Part shown: in pieces, positions 54,570-64,000 of the stretch
Numbering within the stretch: the stretch's first letter is position 1
How the letters are laid out: each line of letters begins with the position of its first letter
NCBI GenBank assembly: GCA_963575745.1
Contig: CAUYUJ010021170.1
Span: forward strand, 726,801 to 790,800
Source of the DNA: Prorocentrum cordatum
Lineage: Eukaryota > Sar > Dinophyceae > Prorocentrales > Prorocentraceae
Direction: 5' to 3'
DNA: 64,000 bases
The notes under the pieces: model-generated
Seen by the model: the letters and a program-made list of their open reading frames with translations, nothing else
Told to the model about the DNA's origin: nothing
Database searches by the model: none
Translations under genes and position numbers: made by a program

Positions 54570-57500
54570 TTGACGTCGACGCGTCGTCGTCGTCGTTGTC
54601 GTCGTCGTCGACGTCGCCGTCGTCGACGTGGTCGTCATCGCAGTCGTCGCCGTCGCCAGCGACGACGACGACGACGTCGACGTCGTAATTGTCGCCGTCG
54701 TCGTCGCGACGGCGACGTCGTCGTCGCCGTCGTCGACGTCGTCGTAGGCGTCGACGTCGCCATCGTCGCCGTCTTCGTCGTTGCGGTCGTCGTCGACGCC
54801 GACGTCGTCGTCGCCGTCGTTTTCGTCGTCGTCGCCGTCGTCGTAGCCGTGTTCGTCGTCGCCATCAACGTACGACGTCGACGTCGACGTCGTCGTCGTC
54901 GCCGTCATCGTTGCCGTAGTTGCCGTCGTCGTCGTCGTCGTCGACGTAGCCCACGTCGACGTCGACGTGGGCGTCGTCGTCAACGTCGTCATCGCCTTCG
55001 TCGTCGCCGTCGTCGTCGTCGACGTCGTCGTCGTCGTCGCCATCGTCGTCGCCGTTGTCGTCGTCGTCGTTGGCGTCGACGTCGTCGTCGTCGTCGTGGC
55101 CGTCTTCGTCGTCGTCGTCGTCCACGTCGACGACTGCGACGACGACGGCGGCGGCAACATCGACGAAGAAAACTGTGTCGACGTCGACGACTGCGATGAC
55201 GACGTCGTCGTCGTCGGCGCCGTCGACGTGGACAACGTCGACGCCAACGACGACGTCCGCGTCGTCGTCGACGTCGTCATCGTCGTCCGCGTCGTCACAC
55301 TCGCCGTCGTCGTCGTCGTCGACGTCGATGCAGTCGTCGTCGTCATCGTCGTCGTCGCCTTCGCCGTCGCCGTCGCCGTCGCTGTCGTCGTCGTCGTCGT
55401 CGCTGTCGCCGTCGTCGTCGACGCCTGCGTCAACGTCGACGTCGGCGTCGACGACGACGTTGTCGCCGTCGTCGTCGCCGTGGTCGTTGTCGTCGTCGAC
55501 GTGGACGTCGTCGCCGTCGCCGTCGCCGTCGTCGTCGTTGTCGTCGTCGTCGTCCGCGTCGTCGCCCTCGGCGTCGTCGTTGTTGTCGACGTCGGCGTCG
55601 TCGTCGCCGTCGTCGTCGCCGTCGCCTTCGCCGTCGTCGGCGTCGTCACCCACGTCGGCGCCGTCGTCGCGTCGTCCACGTCGCCGTCGTCGTTGTCGTC
55701 GCTGTCGTCGTCGACATCGTCGTCGTCGTCGTCGCAGTGAGCACCGCCGTCGTCGTCGTCGCCTTCGTCGTCGTCGTCGTCGTTGCCGTCATCGTCCGCG
55801 TCGTTGCCGTCATCGTCGTCGCCGTCGTCGTCGCCGTCGTCGTCGTCATCGTCGTCGTTTGCGTTGTCATCGTCGTCGTCGCCGTCACCGTCGTCGTTGC
55901 CGTCGCCGTCGCCGTCGTCGTCGCCATCGTCGTCATCCGCGCCGTCGTTGTCGTCGTTGTCGTGAACATCGCAGTCGTCTTCGTCGCCTTCTCCGTCGGC
56001 GTCTCCGTTGTCGTCGTCGTCGTAGTCGTCGCCCGCGACGTCGTCGTCGTCGACATCGACGTCAACGCCGACGTCGTCGTTTCGTTAACATCCTCGACGC
56101 CGTCGCCGTCGTCGTTATCGCTGTCGCGCCCTCGATGTCGTCGTCGTCGTCGTCGTTGCCGTCGCTGTTGCCGTCGTCGTCGTCGTCGTCATCCGCGTAG
56201 TCACCGTCGTCGACGTCTTCGCCGTCGTCGTCTTGGTCGTCGTCACCGTCGTCGTCGTCGCCGTCGTCATCGACGTCGTCGTCGTCGCTCTCGCCTTCGT
56301 CGTCGTCGTCGTTGTCGTCGCCGTCGGCGACAACGTCGCCCCCATCGTCGTCGTCGTCGTCGCTCTCGCCGTCGTCGTCGCCGTCGTCGTCGACGCCGTC
56401 GGAGTCGCTGACGTCGACGTCGTCCTCGTCGTCGTCGCCGTCATCGTCGTCGTCGTCCACGCACGTCGTCGCTGTCGTTGTCGTGGTCGTCGTCGACGTC
56501 GTCGTCGACGTCGTCGACGTCATTGCCGTCACCGTCGTCCGCGTCGTCGCCGTCGTCGACCTCGCCGGCGTCGTCATCGTCGTGGGCGCCTTTGCCGTCG
56601 CCGTCGTCGTCGTCGGCGTTGTCGTCGACACCGTCGTCGTCGTCGTCAACGTCGTCGTCACCGACGTCAACGTCGTCGTCGTCGCCTTCGTCGTCGCCGT
56701 CGTCGTCTTCGCCGTCGCCCTCGCCGTGATCATCGCCGCCGTCGCCGCTGCCGTCGCCGTTTTTTCGTCGTCGTCGTCGCCACCATCATCGCCATCGTCG
56801 TCGTCGTCGGCGTCGTGGTCGTCGTCTGCGTCGTCGTCGTCGTCAACGTCGTCGTCGGCGTCGACGTCAACGTCGCCGTCGCCAGCGCTGTCGTCGTCGT
56901 CGTCGTGGTCGCCGTCGCCGTCGTCGTCGACGTCGTAGTCATCGTCGAAGTCGTCGCCGTCGTCGTCGTTGTCTTCGTTGTCGCCGACGTCGGCGTCGAG
57001 GTCGTCGTCGTCGTCGTCATCGTCGTCGTTGTCACCGTCGCAATCGTCGTCGTCGTCGTGGCCGTCGCGTCGTGGTCGTCGTCGTCGCCATCGCCGTTGC
57101 CGTCGTCGTCGTCGACGGCGTCGTCGTCACCGTCGTCGTAGTCCTCGTCGTCGACGTCGGCGACGTCGTCGTCGTCCGCATCGTCGCCGTCGTCGTCATC
57201 ATCGTTGTCGTCGCCGTCGGCGTCCACATCGAAATCGACGTCGTCGTCGTCGTCGCTGTCGTCGTCCTCGTCGTCGACGTCGTCGTCGTCGCCGTCGTCG
57301 TCGCCGTCGCCTTCGTCATCCACGTCATCGTCGCCGTCGTCGACCTCGCCGTCGTCGTCATCGTCGTGCGCACCGTCGCCGTCGCCAACGTCGTCGTCAG
57401 CGTCGCCGTCGCAGCCGTCGTCGTCGTCGCCGTCATCGTCGGCGTCGTAGCCGTCGTCGTTGTCTTCGTCGCCCCAGTCGTCGTCGTCGTCGTCGTCGTC

Positions 57501-57757
57501 GTCCGCGTCGACGTCGTCGTCGTCGTCCGCGTCGTCGCAGACGTCATCTTCGTAGACGTCGCCGTCGTCGTCGTCACAGCGTTGTCGCCATCGGCGTCGT
57601 CCTCGTCGGCGTCGTCGCTCTCGCCGTCGGCGTCGACGTCGTCGTCGTCGCCCTCGTCGTCGTCGTCGTCGCCGTCGCCACCGCCGTCGTCGTCGTCATC
57701 GTCGTCGTCGTCGCCACCAGCGGCGTCGGCGTCGTCGCCGGCGTCGAGGACATCGTA

Positions 57758-57789
<32 letters not shown>

Positions 57790-58215
57790 CGTCGGCCTCG
57801 ACGTCGACTTCGTCATCGTCGCCGTTGTCGTCCGCGTCGTCGCCGTCGTCGTCGTCGCAGTCGTCGTCGTCGTCGCCCTTGCCCTCGCCGTCGTCGTCGT
57901 CGTCGCCGTCGCCGTCGTCGTCGTCATCGTCGTCGCCGTCGTCGCCGCCAACGTCGTCGTCGTTGTGGCCGCCGTCGCCGTCGCCGTCGTCGTCGTCGTC
58001 GCCGTTGTCGTCGTCGTCGCCGACGTCGACATCGACGAGGTCGTCGACTTCGACGTCGTCGTTGTCGTCGTCGTCGCCGCCCGCGTCGTCGCTGTCGTCG
58101 TCGTATGCGTCGTCGTCGTCGACCGCGTCGTCGCCGTCGTCGTCGTCGCTGCCGACGTCGAGTTCGTCGTCGTCGTCGCCGTCGCCGTCGTCGTCGTCGT
58201 CGTCCTCGCCGTCGC

Positions 58216-58247
<32 letters not shown>

Positions 58248-58542
58248 TCGTCGTCGTCTTCGTCGCCCCCGTCGTCGTCGTCGTCGTCGTCCGCGTCGAC
58301 GTCGTCGTCGTAGTCGACATCGTCGTCGTCGTCGACATCGTCGACGTCGGCGACGACGTCGTCGTGGTAGTCGTCGCAATCGACGACGTCCTCTCCGCCG
58401 TCGTCGTCGCCGTCGTCGTTGTCGTCGTGGCAGTCGCCGTCGCCGTCGTTGTTGTCGTCGTCGGCGTCGTCGCCCTCGCCGTCATCGTCATCGTCGTCGT
58501 CGTCGCCGTCACCGTCGTCGTCGTCGTCGTCCTCGCCGTCGC

Positions 58543-58574
<32 letters not shown>

Positions 58575-59242
58575 TCGTCGTCGTCTTCGTCGCCCCCGTC
58601 GTCGTCGTCGTCGTCGTCCGCGTCGACGTCGTCGTCGTAGTCGACATCGTCGTCGTCGTCGACATCGTCGACGTCGGCGACGACGTCGTCGTTGCAGTCG
58701 TCGCAATCGTCGACGTCCTCTCCGCCGTCGTCGTCGCCGTCGTCGTCGTCGTCGTGGCAGTCGCCGTCGCCGTCGTCGTTGTCGTCGTCGGCGTCGTCGC
58801 CCTCGCCGTCATCGTCGTCGTCGTCGCAGTCGACGTCGCCGCCGTCGTCGTCGTCGTCGCCAGCGACGTCGAAGTCGACGTCGACGTCGACGTCGTCGTT
58901 GTCGTCCGCGTCGTCGCCGTCGTCGTCGTCGTCATCACCGTCGCCGTCGCCGTGATCGTCGTCGTCGTCGTCGCCGACGTCGGCGTCGCCATCGTCGTCG
59001 TCGAAATCGACGTGGACGTCGACGTCGCCGTCGTGGTCGCCGTCGTCGTCGCCGTCGTCGTCGTCGTTGTCGTCGTCGTCGTCGACGTCGACATCGACGT
59101 CGACGTCGTCGTCTCCGTCGCCCGCGTCGCCGTCGTCGCCGTCGCCGTCGTCGCCACCATCTTTGTCATCGATGTCGAAGTCAAAGTCAATGTCGTAGTC
59201 GTCGTCGTCAACGTCGTCGTCGTCGTCCTTCAGAGTCGACGT

Positions 59243-59273
<31 letters not shown>

Positions 59274-59356
59274 ATCGTCCGCGTCGTAGCCGTCGCCACC
59301 GAGGTCTAAGTCGACGTCGACGCCGACGTCGACGTCGCCGTCGTTCGCGTCGTCGC

Positions 59357-59397
<41 letters not shown>

Positions 59398-60575
59398 TCC
59401 TTCAGGGTCGACGTCGACGTCGACGTCGTCGTCGTCGCCGTCGTCGTCGTCGCCGTCGTCGTCGTGTCGTCCTTCAGGGTCGACGTCGTCGTCGTCCGCG
59501 TAGCCGTCGACATCGAGGTCTACGTCGTCGTCGACGTCGACGTCGTCGTCTTTCGCATCGTCGCCAGCGTCGTCGCCGTCGTCGTCGTCGTCGCCGACGT
59601 CCTTGAGGGTCGACGTCGAGGTCAGCGTCGTCGATGTTGTCGTCGACGACGTCGACATCGACGTGGACGTCGACGTCGACGTCGACATCGTCGTCGTCGA
59701 CCCCAACGCCGTCGTCGTCGTCGTCGAGGCCGCCGTCGTCGTCGAGGCCGCCGTCGTCGTCGCCGTCGCCGACGTCGACGTCGTCGTCGTCGCCGTCGGC
59801 GCCGTCGTCGTCGTCGTCGTCGACGTAGAATTCGCCGTCAACGTCGACGTCGTAGTTGTCGTCCGCGTCGTCACCCTCGTCGTCGTCGTCGTTGTCGTCG
59901 CCGTCGTCCTTCAGGTCGACGTCGACGTCGACGTCGACGTCGTCGTCGCCGTCGTCGTCGTCGGCGTCGTCGTCACCGTAGCCGTCGTCGACGTAGAATT
60001 CGCCGTCAACGTCGACGTCGTAGTTGTCGTCCGCGTCGTCACCCTCGTCGTCGTCGTCGTTGTCGTCGCCGTCGTCCTTCAGGTCGTCGACGTCGACGTC
60101 GTCGTCGTCGTCGTCGTCGGCGTCGTCGTCACCGTAGCCGTCGACGGTCGTCTGTCTTTGTGTTAGTCGTTGTCGTCGTCGACGACGACATCGACGTTGG
60201 CGTCGACGTCGACGTCGACGTCGTCGTCGCAATTGTTGTCGTCGCCGTCGTCGTCGTCGCCGTCGTCGTCGTCCTTCAGGGTCGACGTCGACGTCGACGT
60301 CTACGTCAGCGTCGTCGTCGTCCACGTCGACGTCAACGTCGTCGTCGCCGCCGCCGCCGTCGTCGTCGTCGTCGGCGCCGTCGACGTCGTCCGCGTCGTC
60401 ACCGTCGTCGTCGCCGTCGTCGTCGTGGTTCTTCAGGGTCGACGTCGACGTCGACGTCGACGTTAACGTCGTCGTCGTCGTCGACGCCGTCGTCGTCGAC
60501 TTCGACGTCGCCGTCGTCTTTGTCTTTGTCTTTGTCTTTGCCTTTGTCTTTGTCTTTGTCTTTGTCGTCGTCCTC
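54570..60575. repeat. Six-kilobase GTC/GAC trinucleotide array
   Basis: Almost the entire interval consists of GTC triplets, with frequent GAC, GCC, GTT and CAT/ATC variants kept in register, ending in a short TTTGTC tract. It contains GTCGAC and GACGTC palindromes throughout. Within it are larger duplications: about 115 bp at 58,250-58,365 recurs at 58,577-58,690, and about 105 bp at 59,822-59,930 recurs at 59,992-60,090. All six frames are open over long stretches because the triplets lack stops, so no gene is called. It lies upstream (5') of the first recognised helicase exon. Confidence 0.93.
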
Positions 60576-60974
60576 CAGTGTCTGCGGTGCCGGCCGTAAG
60601 ACCTCTGCGCGGCGGGGCCGCAGGCCCACAGCAGACGTCGCGGCGGGCTCCAGGACCTGCACCGCGGGGCCGGCTGTCCGGCGCAGCCGGTGGCGGGCGC
60701 TGCCTCGGGCCCGGCGCAGGGCGGGCCACAGGACTGGCACGGCCAGGCAGCCTCGTTGGGGGCCAGGGTTAGGAGGTTCCATTTCGACCCTGACCGCTGG
60801 CAGGAATTTCGAGGACCAAGAGAAAGCACCGGAACTGCAGGGTTTTCACGAAGAGCCCTGAATTCAGGATCCCAGGATACTTGGATCACGATCCAAGTGT
60901 TTCTCTCACCCAGGAACACTTGGGTCACGATCCAAGTGTTTTCTACCAAGGAACACTGGACAGCCCAAGAGGAG
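60576..60974. other. No gene seen; paired palindromes
   Basis: ACTTGGATCACGATCCAAGT and its near copy ACTTGGGTCACGATCCAAGT lie 37 bp apart at 60,880-60,940. The rest is GC-rich with no supported exon. Confidence 0.55.
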
Positions 60975-61185
60975 GGACTCGGGGTGGAGAGTCGAGGAGG
61001 AGAGTCGGGGAGGGGAGGAGAGTCGGGAAGGAGAGTCGGGGAGGAGAGTCGGGGAGGAGAGTCGGGGAGGAGAGAATCGGGGAGGAGAGTCGGGGAGGAG
61101 AGTCAGAGTCGGGGAGGAGAGTCGGGAGGAGAGTCGGGGAGGAGACTCGGAGAGAGTCGGGGAAGAGAGTCGGGAAGGAGAGATC
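60975..61185. repeat. GAGAGTCGGGGAG minisatellite
   Basis: About sixteen copies of a 13-bp unit, GAGAGTCGGGGAG, with small length variants. It resembles the GAGACTCGGGGAC array at 62.8-63.6 kb. Confidence 0.9.
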
Positions 61186-61204
61186 AGAGATCGCACTCCT
61201 CGGC

Positions 61205-61530
61205 ACCTCTCTCCGCTCCTCCGCACTCCTCCATTCATCCCACTCCACAGCGCGCCTCGCGACTCGAACTCTTCGGCACTACTCCACACTACTCGCTAGG
61301 CACGACTCCTCCGCACTTCTCTCTCGACACTCCTCGGCACGCCTCCCTCGGCACTTCTCCCTTGGCACTCCTCGTCGGCACTCCTCGTCGGCACTCATCC
61401 TCGCCCCTCCTTCGATACTTCTCCCTCGGCACTTCTTCTCGGCACTCCTCCTCGGCACTCCTCGGCACTCCTCGGTACTCTTCGGCACTCCTCAGCAGTC
61501 CTTGGCATTCCTCGGCGCTCCTCGGCACTC
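61205..61530. repeat. CTCCTCGGCACT minisatellite
   Basis: About 25 irregular copies of CTCCTCGGCACT with CCCTCGGCACTT variants. It is pyrimidine-rich on the plus strand, opposite in base bias to the preceding GAGAGTCGGGG array, so the two could pair partly as inverted tracts. Confidence 0.87.
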
Positions 61531-62039
61531 CTCAGCAATCGTCGTCGTGATCGTCGTCGTCGTCGTCGGTCGTCGTCAACCAGTCGTCGTCGCCGCAGCC
61601 GCCGCCGGCGTCGTCGTCGTCGTCGTCGGTCGTCGACCCTCCTCCCCACCCATTCCCAGGCGTCGCCGCTGGGCGTGCCACTCGCAACCCCCCGTCAACA
61701 TTCACCATTGCAAGCTCTTGGCGTTTCGCGTGCCCCCGTCGTGGCCTCCCGTGGCTTCCACTTGCCGTCCCATCGTGGCCCCCGATCGTGACCCCCCGTC
61801 GTGGCCCCTACCAAGATTATATACAAGCTGTTTAGGGTGTTCTGCCGCAAAGGTGCCAGATGAAATCCGTATCTTTTGGGGAATCACGATCGTGTCAAGC
61901 GGCACGAGGAAGGTGAAGAGGAGGGGGGAGAAGGCAAGAAAGGAGGAAGGAAGGAGCGGACGATGACAAGGAGGATGAGAAGTCGAGCTTTTGCGATATG
62001 TTGTTGTGGACGGTTCTTGGAGGGCTCCAAAGACATCCT

Positions 62040-62670
62040 CGCAATTCTGGGTTCCGGCATGCCCTGAAGTGAGATGGTCCAGCCACTTCCGCCTGAGACA
62101 TCTTCGCAACTCTGACCTGAGAGATGCCCTGCCCCATGGTGGCCCGGCCACTTTCGCCTGAGACATCCTCGCAACTCTGGGTTCCGGGATGCGCTGAAGT
62201 GAGATGGTCTGGCCACTTCCGCCTGAGACATCTTCGCAACTCTGACCTGAGAGATGCCATGCGCCATGGTGGTCCGGCCACTTTCGCCTGAGACATCCTC
62301 GCAACTCTGGGTTCCGGGAGGCCCTGAGCTCGGGTGGTCAGGCCACTTTCGCCTGAGACATCCTCGCAACTCTGGATTCATGCATTCCCTGAGCCCAGGT
62401 GGTCCAGCCACCGCTGGCTGAAACATCCTCCGATTCTGACCTAAGAAATGCCCCTGTTATGGCCACTTTCGCCCGAGTCATCCTCGCAATTCTTGTTTCC
62501 GAGATTCCCTGAGCTGAGGTGGTCAGGCCACTTTCGCCTGAGACATCCTCGCGCCTCTGACATCGGAGATGCCTTGCCCCATGGTGGTTCGCCCAATTTC
62601 GCTTGAGACATCCTGGCAAATTTGTGATCCGAGATGTCCTGAGCCACAGGCGCGCCTCTGACATCCGAGA
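62040..62670. repeat. ~64-bp tandem array
   Basis: About ten units of roughly 60-65 bp contain GGCCACTTTCGCCTGAGACA and TCCTCGCAACTCTG. They alternate between GGTTCCGGGATGC and ACCTGAGAGATGCC versions, so a dimer period of about 125 bp is visible in the first half. Confidence 0.9.
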
Positions 62671-62829
62671 TGCCCTGAGCCACAGCCATCTGGCCTTACA
62701 CATTGTGCCAAGCACAGCCACATGGAAAAAAACATGGTGAAAAACAAGTGAATCTATACGCACATATCTGTTCCACAGGCGCATTTGATTGTATTAACGC
62801 ACGCACGTACAGAACACATAGTCGGCGCG

Positions 62830-63650
62830 GCTTGGGGAGGAGACTCCGGGAGAAAGAGTCGGGGAAAGGGGAGGAGAGTCGGGGAGGAGAGTCGGGAAGG
62901 CGAGTCGGGGAGGAGAGTCGGGGACGAGTCTCGGGGACGAGAATCGGGGAAGGGACTCGGGGACTCGGGGACGAGACTCGGGGAGGGGACTCAGGGATGA
63001 GATTCGGGGACGAGACTCGGGGACGAGACTCGGGGACGAGACACGGGGAGGAGACTCGGAGACGTGACTCGGGGACGAGACTCGGGGGCGACTCGGGGAC
63101 GCGATGAAAGACGCGACTCGGGGGCGAGACTCGGGGTCGAGACTCGGGGACGAGACTCGGGGACGAGACTCATGGACGAGACTCATGGACGAGACTCGGG
63201 GACGAGACTCGGGAACGAGACTCGGGGAGGAGAGTCCGGGGGGGAAGCCGGAGAAGAGAGCCGGGGAGGAGAGCCGGGGAGGAGACTCGGGGGCGAGACT
63301 CGGGATCGAGACTCGGGGAGGAGTCTCGGGGACGAGATTCGGGTATGAGACTCGGGGAGGGGACTAGGGGACGAGACTCGGGAACGAAACTCGGGGACGA
63401 GACTCGGGGACGAGACTCGGGGACGAGACTCGGGGACGAGACTCGGGGACGAGATTTGGGAACGAAACTCGAGGGCGTGACTCGGGGGCGAGACTCGGGG
63501 ACGAGACTCGGGGACGAGACTCGGGGAGGGGACTGGGGGACGAGACTCGGGAACGAAACTCGGGGGCGAGACTCGGGGACGTGACTCGGGGAAGAGACTG
63601 AGGGAGGAGACTCGGGGAGGAGACTCGGGGAGGAGACTCTCGGGCTGTCC
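62830..63650. repeat. GAGACTCGGGGAC minisatellite
   Basis: About sixty units of 12-13 bp (GAGACTCGGGGAC and variants GAGAGTCGGGGAG, GAGATTCGGGG). Purines dominate the plus strand. Long frames on both strands are shadows. Confidence 0.92.
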
Positions 63651-64000
63651 TCTCGGGCTCTCCGCGGGGCGCGGCGCGCCCGAAACCCTTCCATCACCAT
63701 CCAAATGTTTCTGGGATCGTGAATTCACAGTCTTCCGGGTTTTCACTCGTCGGGCCCTGGGGGGCGATACGCCTTCGACACTGCGCTAGCGTGTCCGGCA
63801 TACACTGTTTCAATACTTTTCTGGGTGCTCGAAATTAGTCGTTAAACGTGGTCCTTGAGCACGATGGGAACAACAAAACAGGGCAAGGACAGTAGGGGTC
63901 CACACAGTCAAGCGACTGCAAAACGGAGCGTTCAACAAGGAACGAAAGCTTTTTGCTGACACCGAAACAATCTGGGTGCACGAGGAGGGCTAGAGGGACA
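63651..64000. other. No gene seen
   Basis: Unique sequence after the last minisatellite. No repeat, exon or RNA gene was recognised up to the window end. Confidence 0.5.

Noticed and set aside
56969-59503. An 844-codon plus-strand frame and a 755-codon minus-strand frame rich in Val/Asp
   Set aside because: Both arise from the GTC/GAC array, in which all frames lack stops. Composition is only that of the repeat.
1-64000. tRNA, rRNA or other RNA genes
   Set aside because: No cloverleaf, rRNA core or snRNA signature was recognised by eye. A covariance-model scan would be needed to exclude them.

Overview
The window looks like nuclear DNA of a eukaryotic protist, most probably a dinoflagellate. 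The evidence is high GC with dense CpG, very large introns packed with tandem repeats and small inverted-repeat elements, short exons joined by GT, GC and apparently GA donors, almost all coding islands on one strand, and a sequence resembling a relic dinoflagellate spliced leader in front of one gene copy. No prokaryotic gene organisation, operon, CRISPR or phage feature was seen. The genus cannot be named from the sequence.

The main gene lies on the minus strand: a DEAH/RHA-type (DEVH-box) RNA helicase scattered across much of the window. A large N-terminal exon plus RecA1 domain lies at 50.07-53.08 kb, with a smaller exon upstream at 53.3-53.6 kb. Motif IV follows in a ~100-bp exon at 44.4 kb, motifs V-VI at 19.7-20.2 kb, and the winged-helix/ratchet/C-terminal exons at 18.9-17.7 kb and about 13.5 kb. 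More tentative exons lie at 12.5 and 0.8-1.1 kb. If these pieces belong together, the gene is at least 36 kb and possibly more than 52 kb long, for roughly 6 kb of coding sequence.

The ~24-kb interval between the motif IV and motif V exons holds three other coding islands on the same strand. These are an uncharacterised gene with two single-base frame breaks (21.96-24.6 kb), a proline-rich exon-like ORF (34.8-35.6 kb), and a long decayed gene (38.1-42.6 kb) with frameshifts, an internal TAA and a large CA microsatellite. The last carries a possible spliced-leader relic about 75 bp upstream of its ATG, suggesting a retroposed mRNA copy.

The rest is repetitive. There is a ~6-kb GTC/GAC trinucleotide array (54.57-60.57 kb), and a 32-bp palindrome-bearing array (8.66-9.63 kb). 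Two homologous ~80-92-bp arrays lie 26 kb apart (10.1-11.0 and 36.4-38.0 kb). An eight-copy inverted cluster (28.7-30.2 kb), a 21-bp GAATTC-rich array (11.0-11.55 kb), GGGTCGC, GAGTCGGGG and 64-bp arrays, long GGA/TCC tracts, and several MITE-like families each with two to five copies complete the picture. Most long reading frames in the window are open only because simple repeats lack stop codons.
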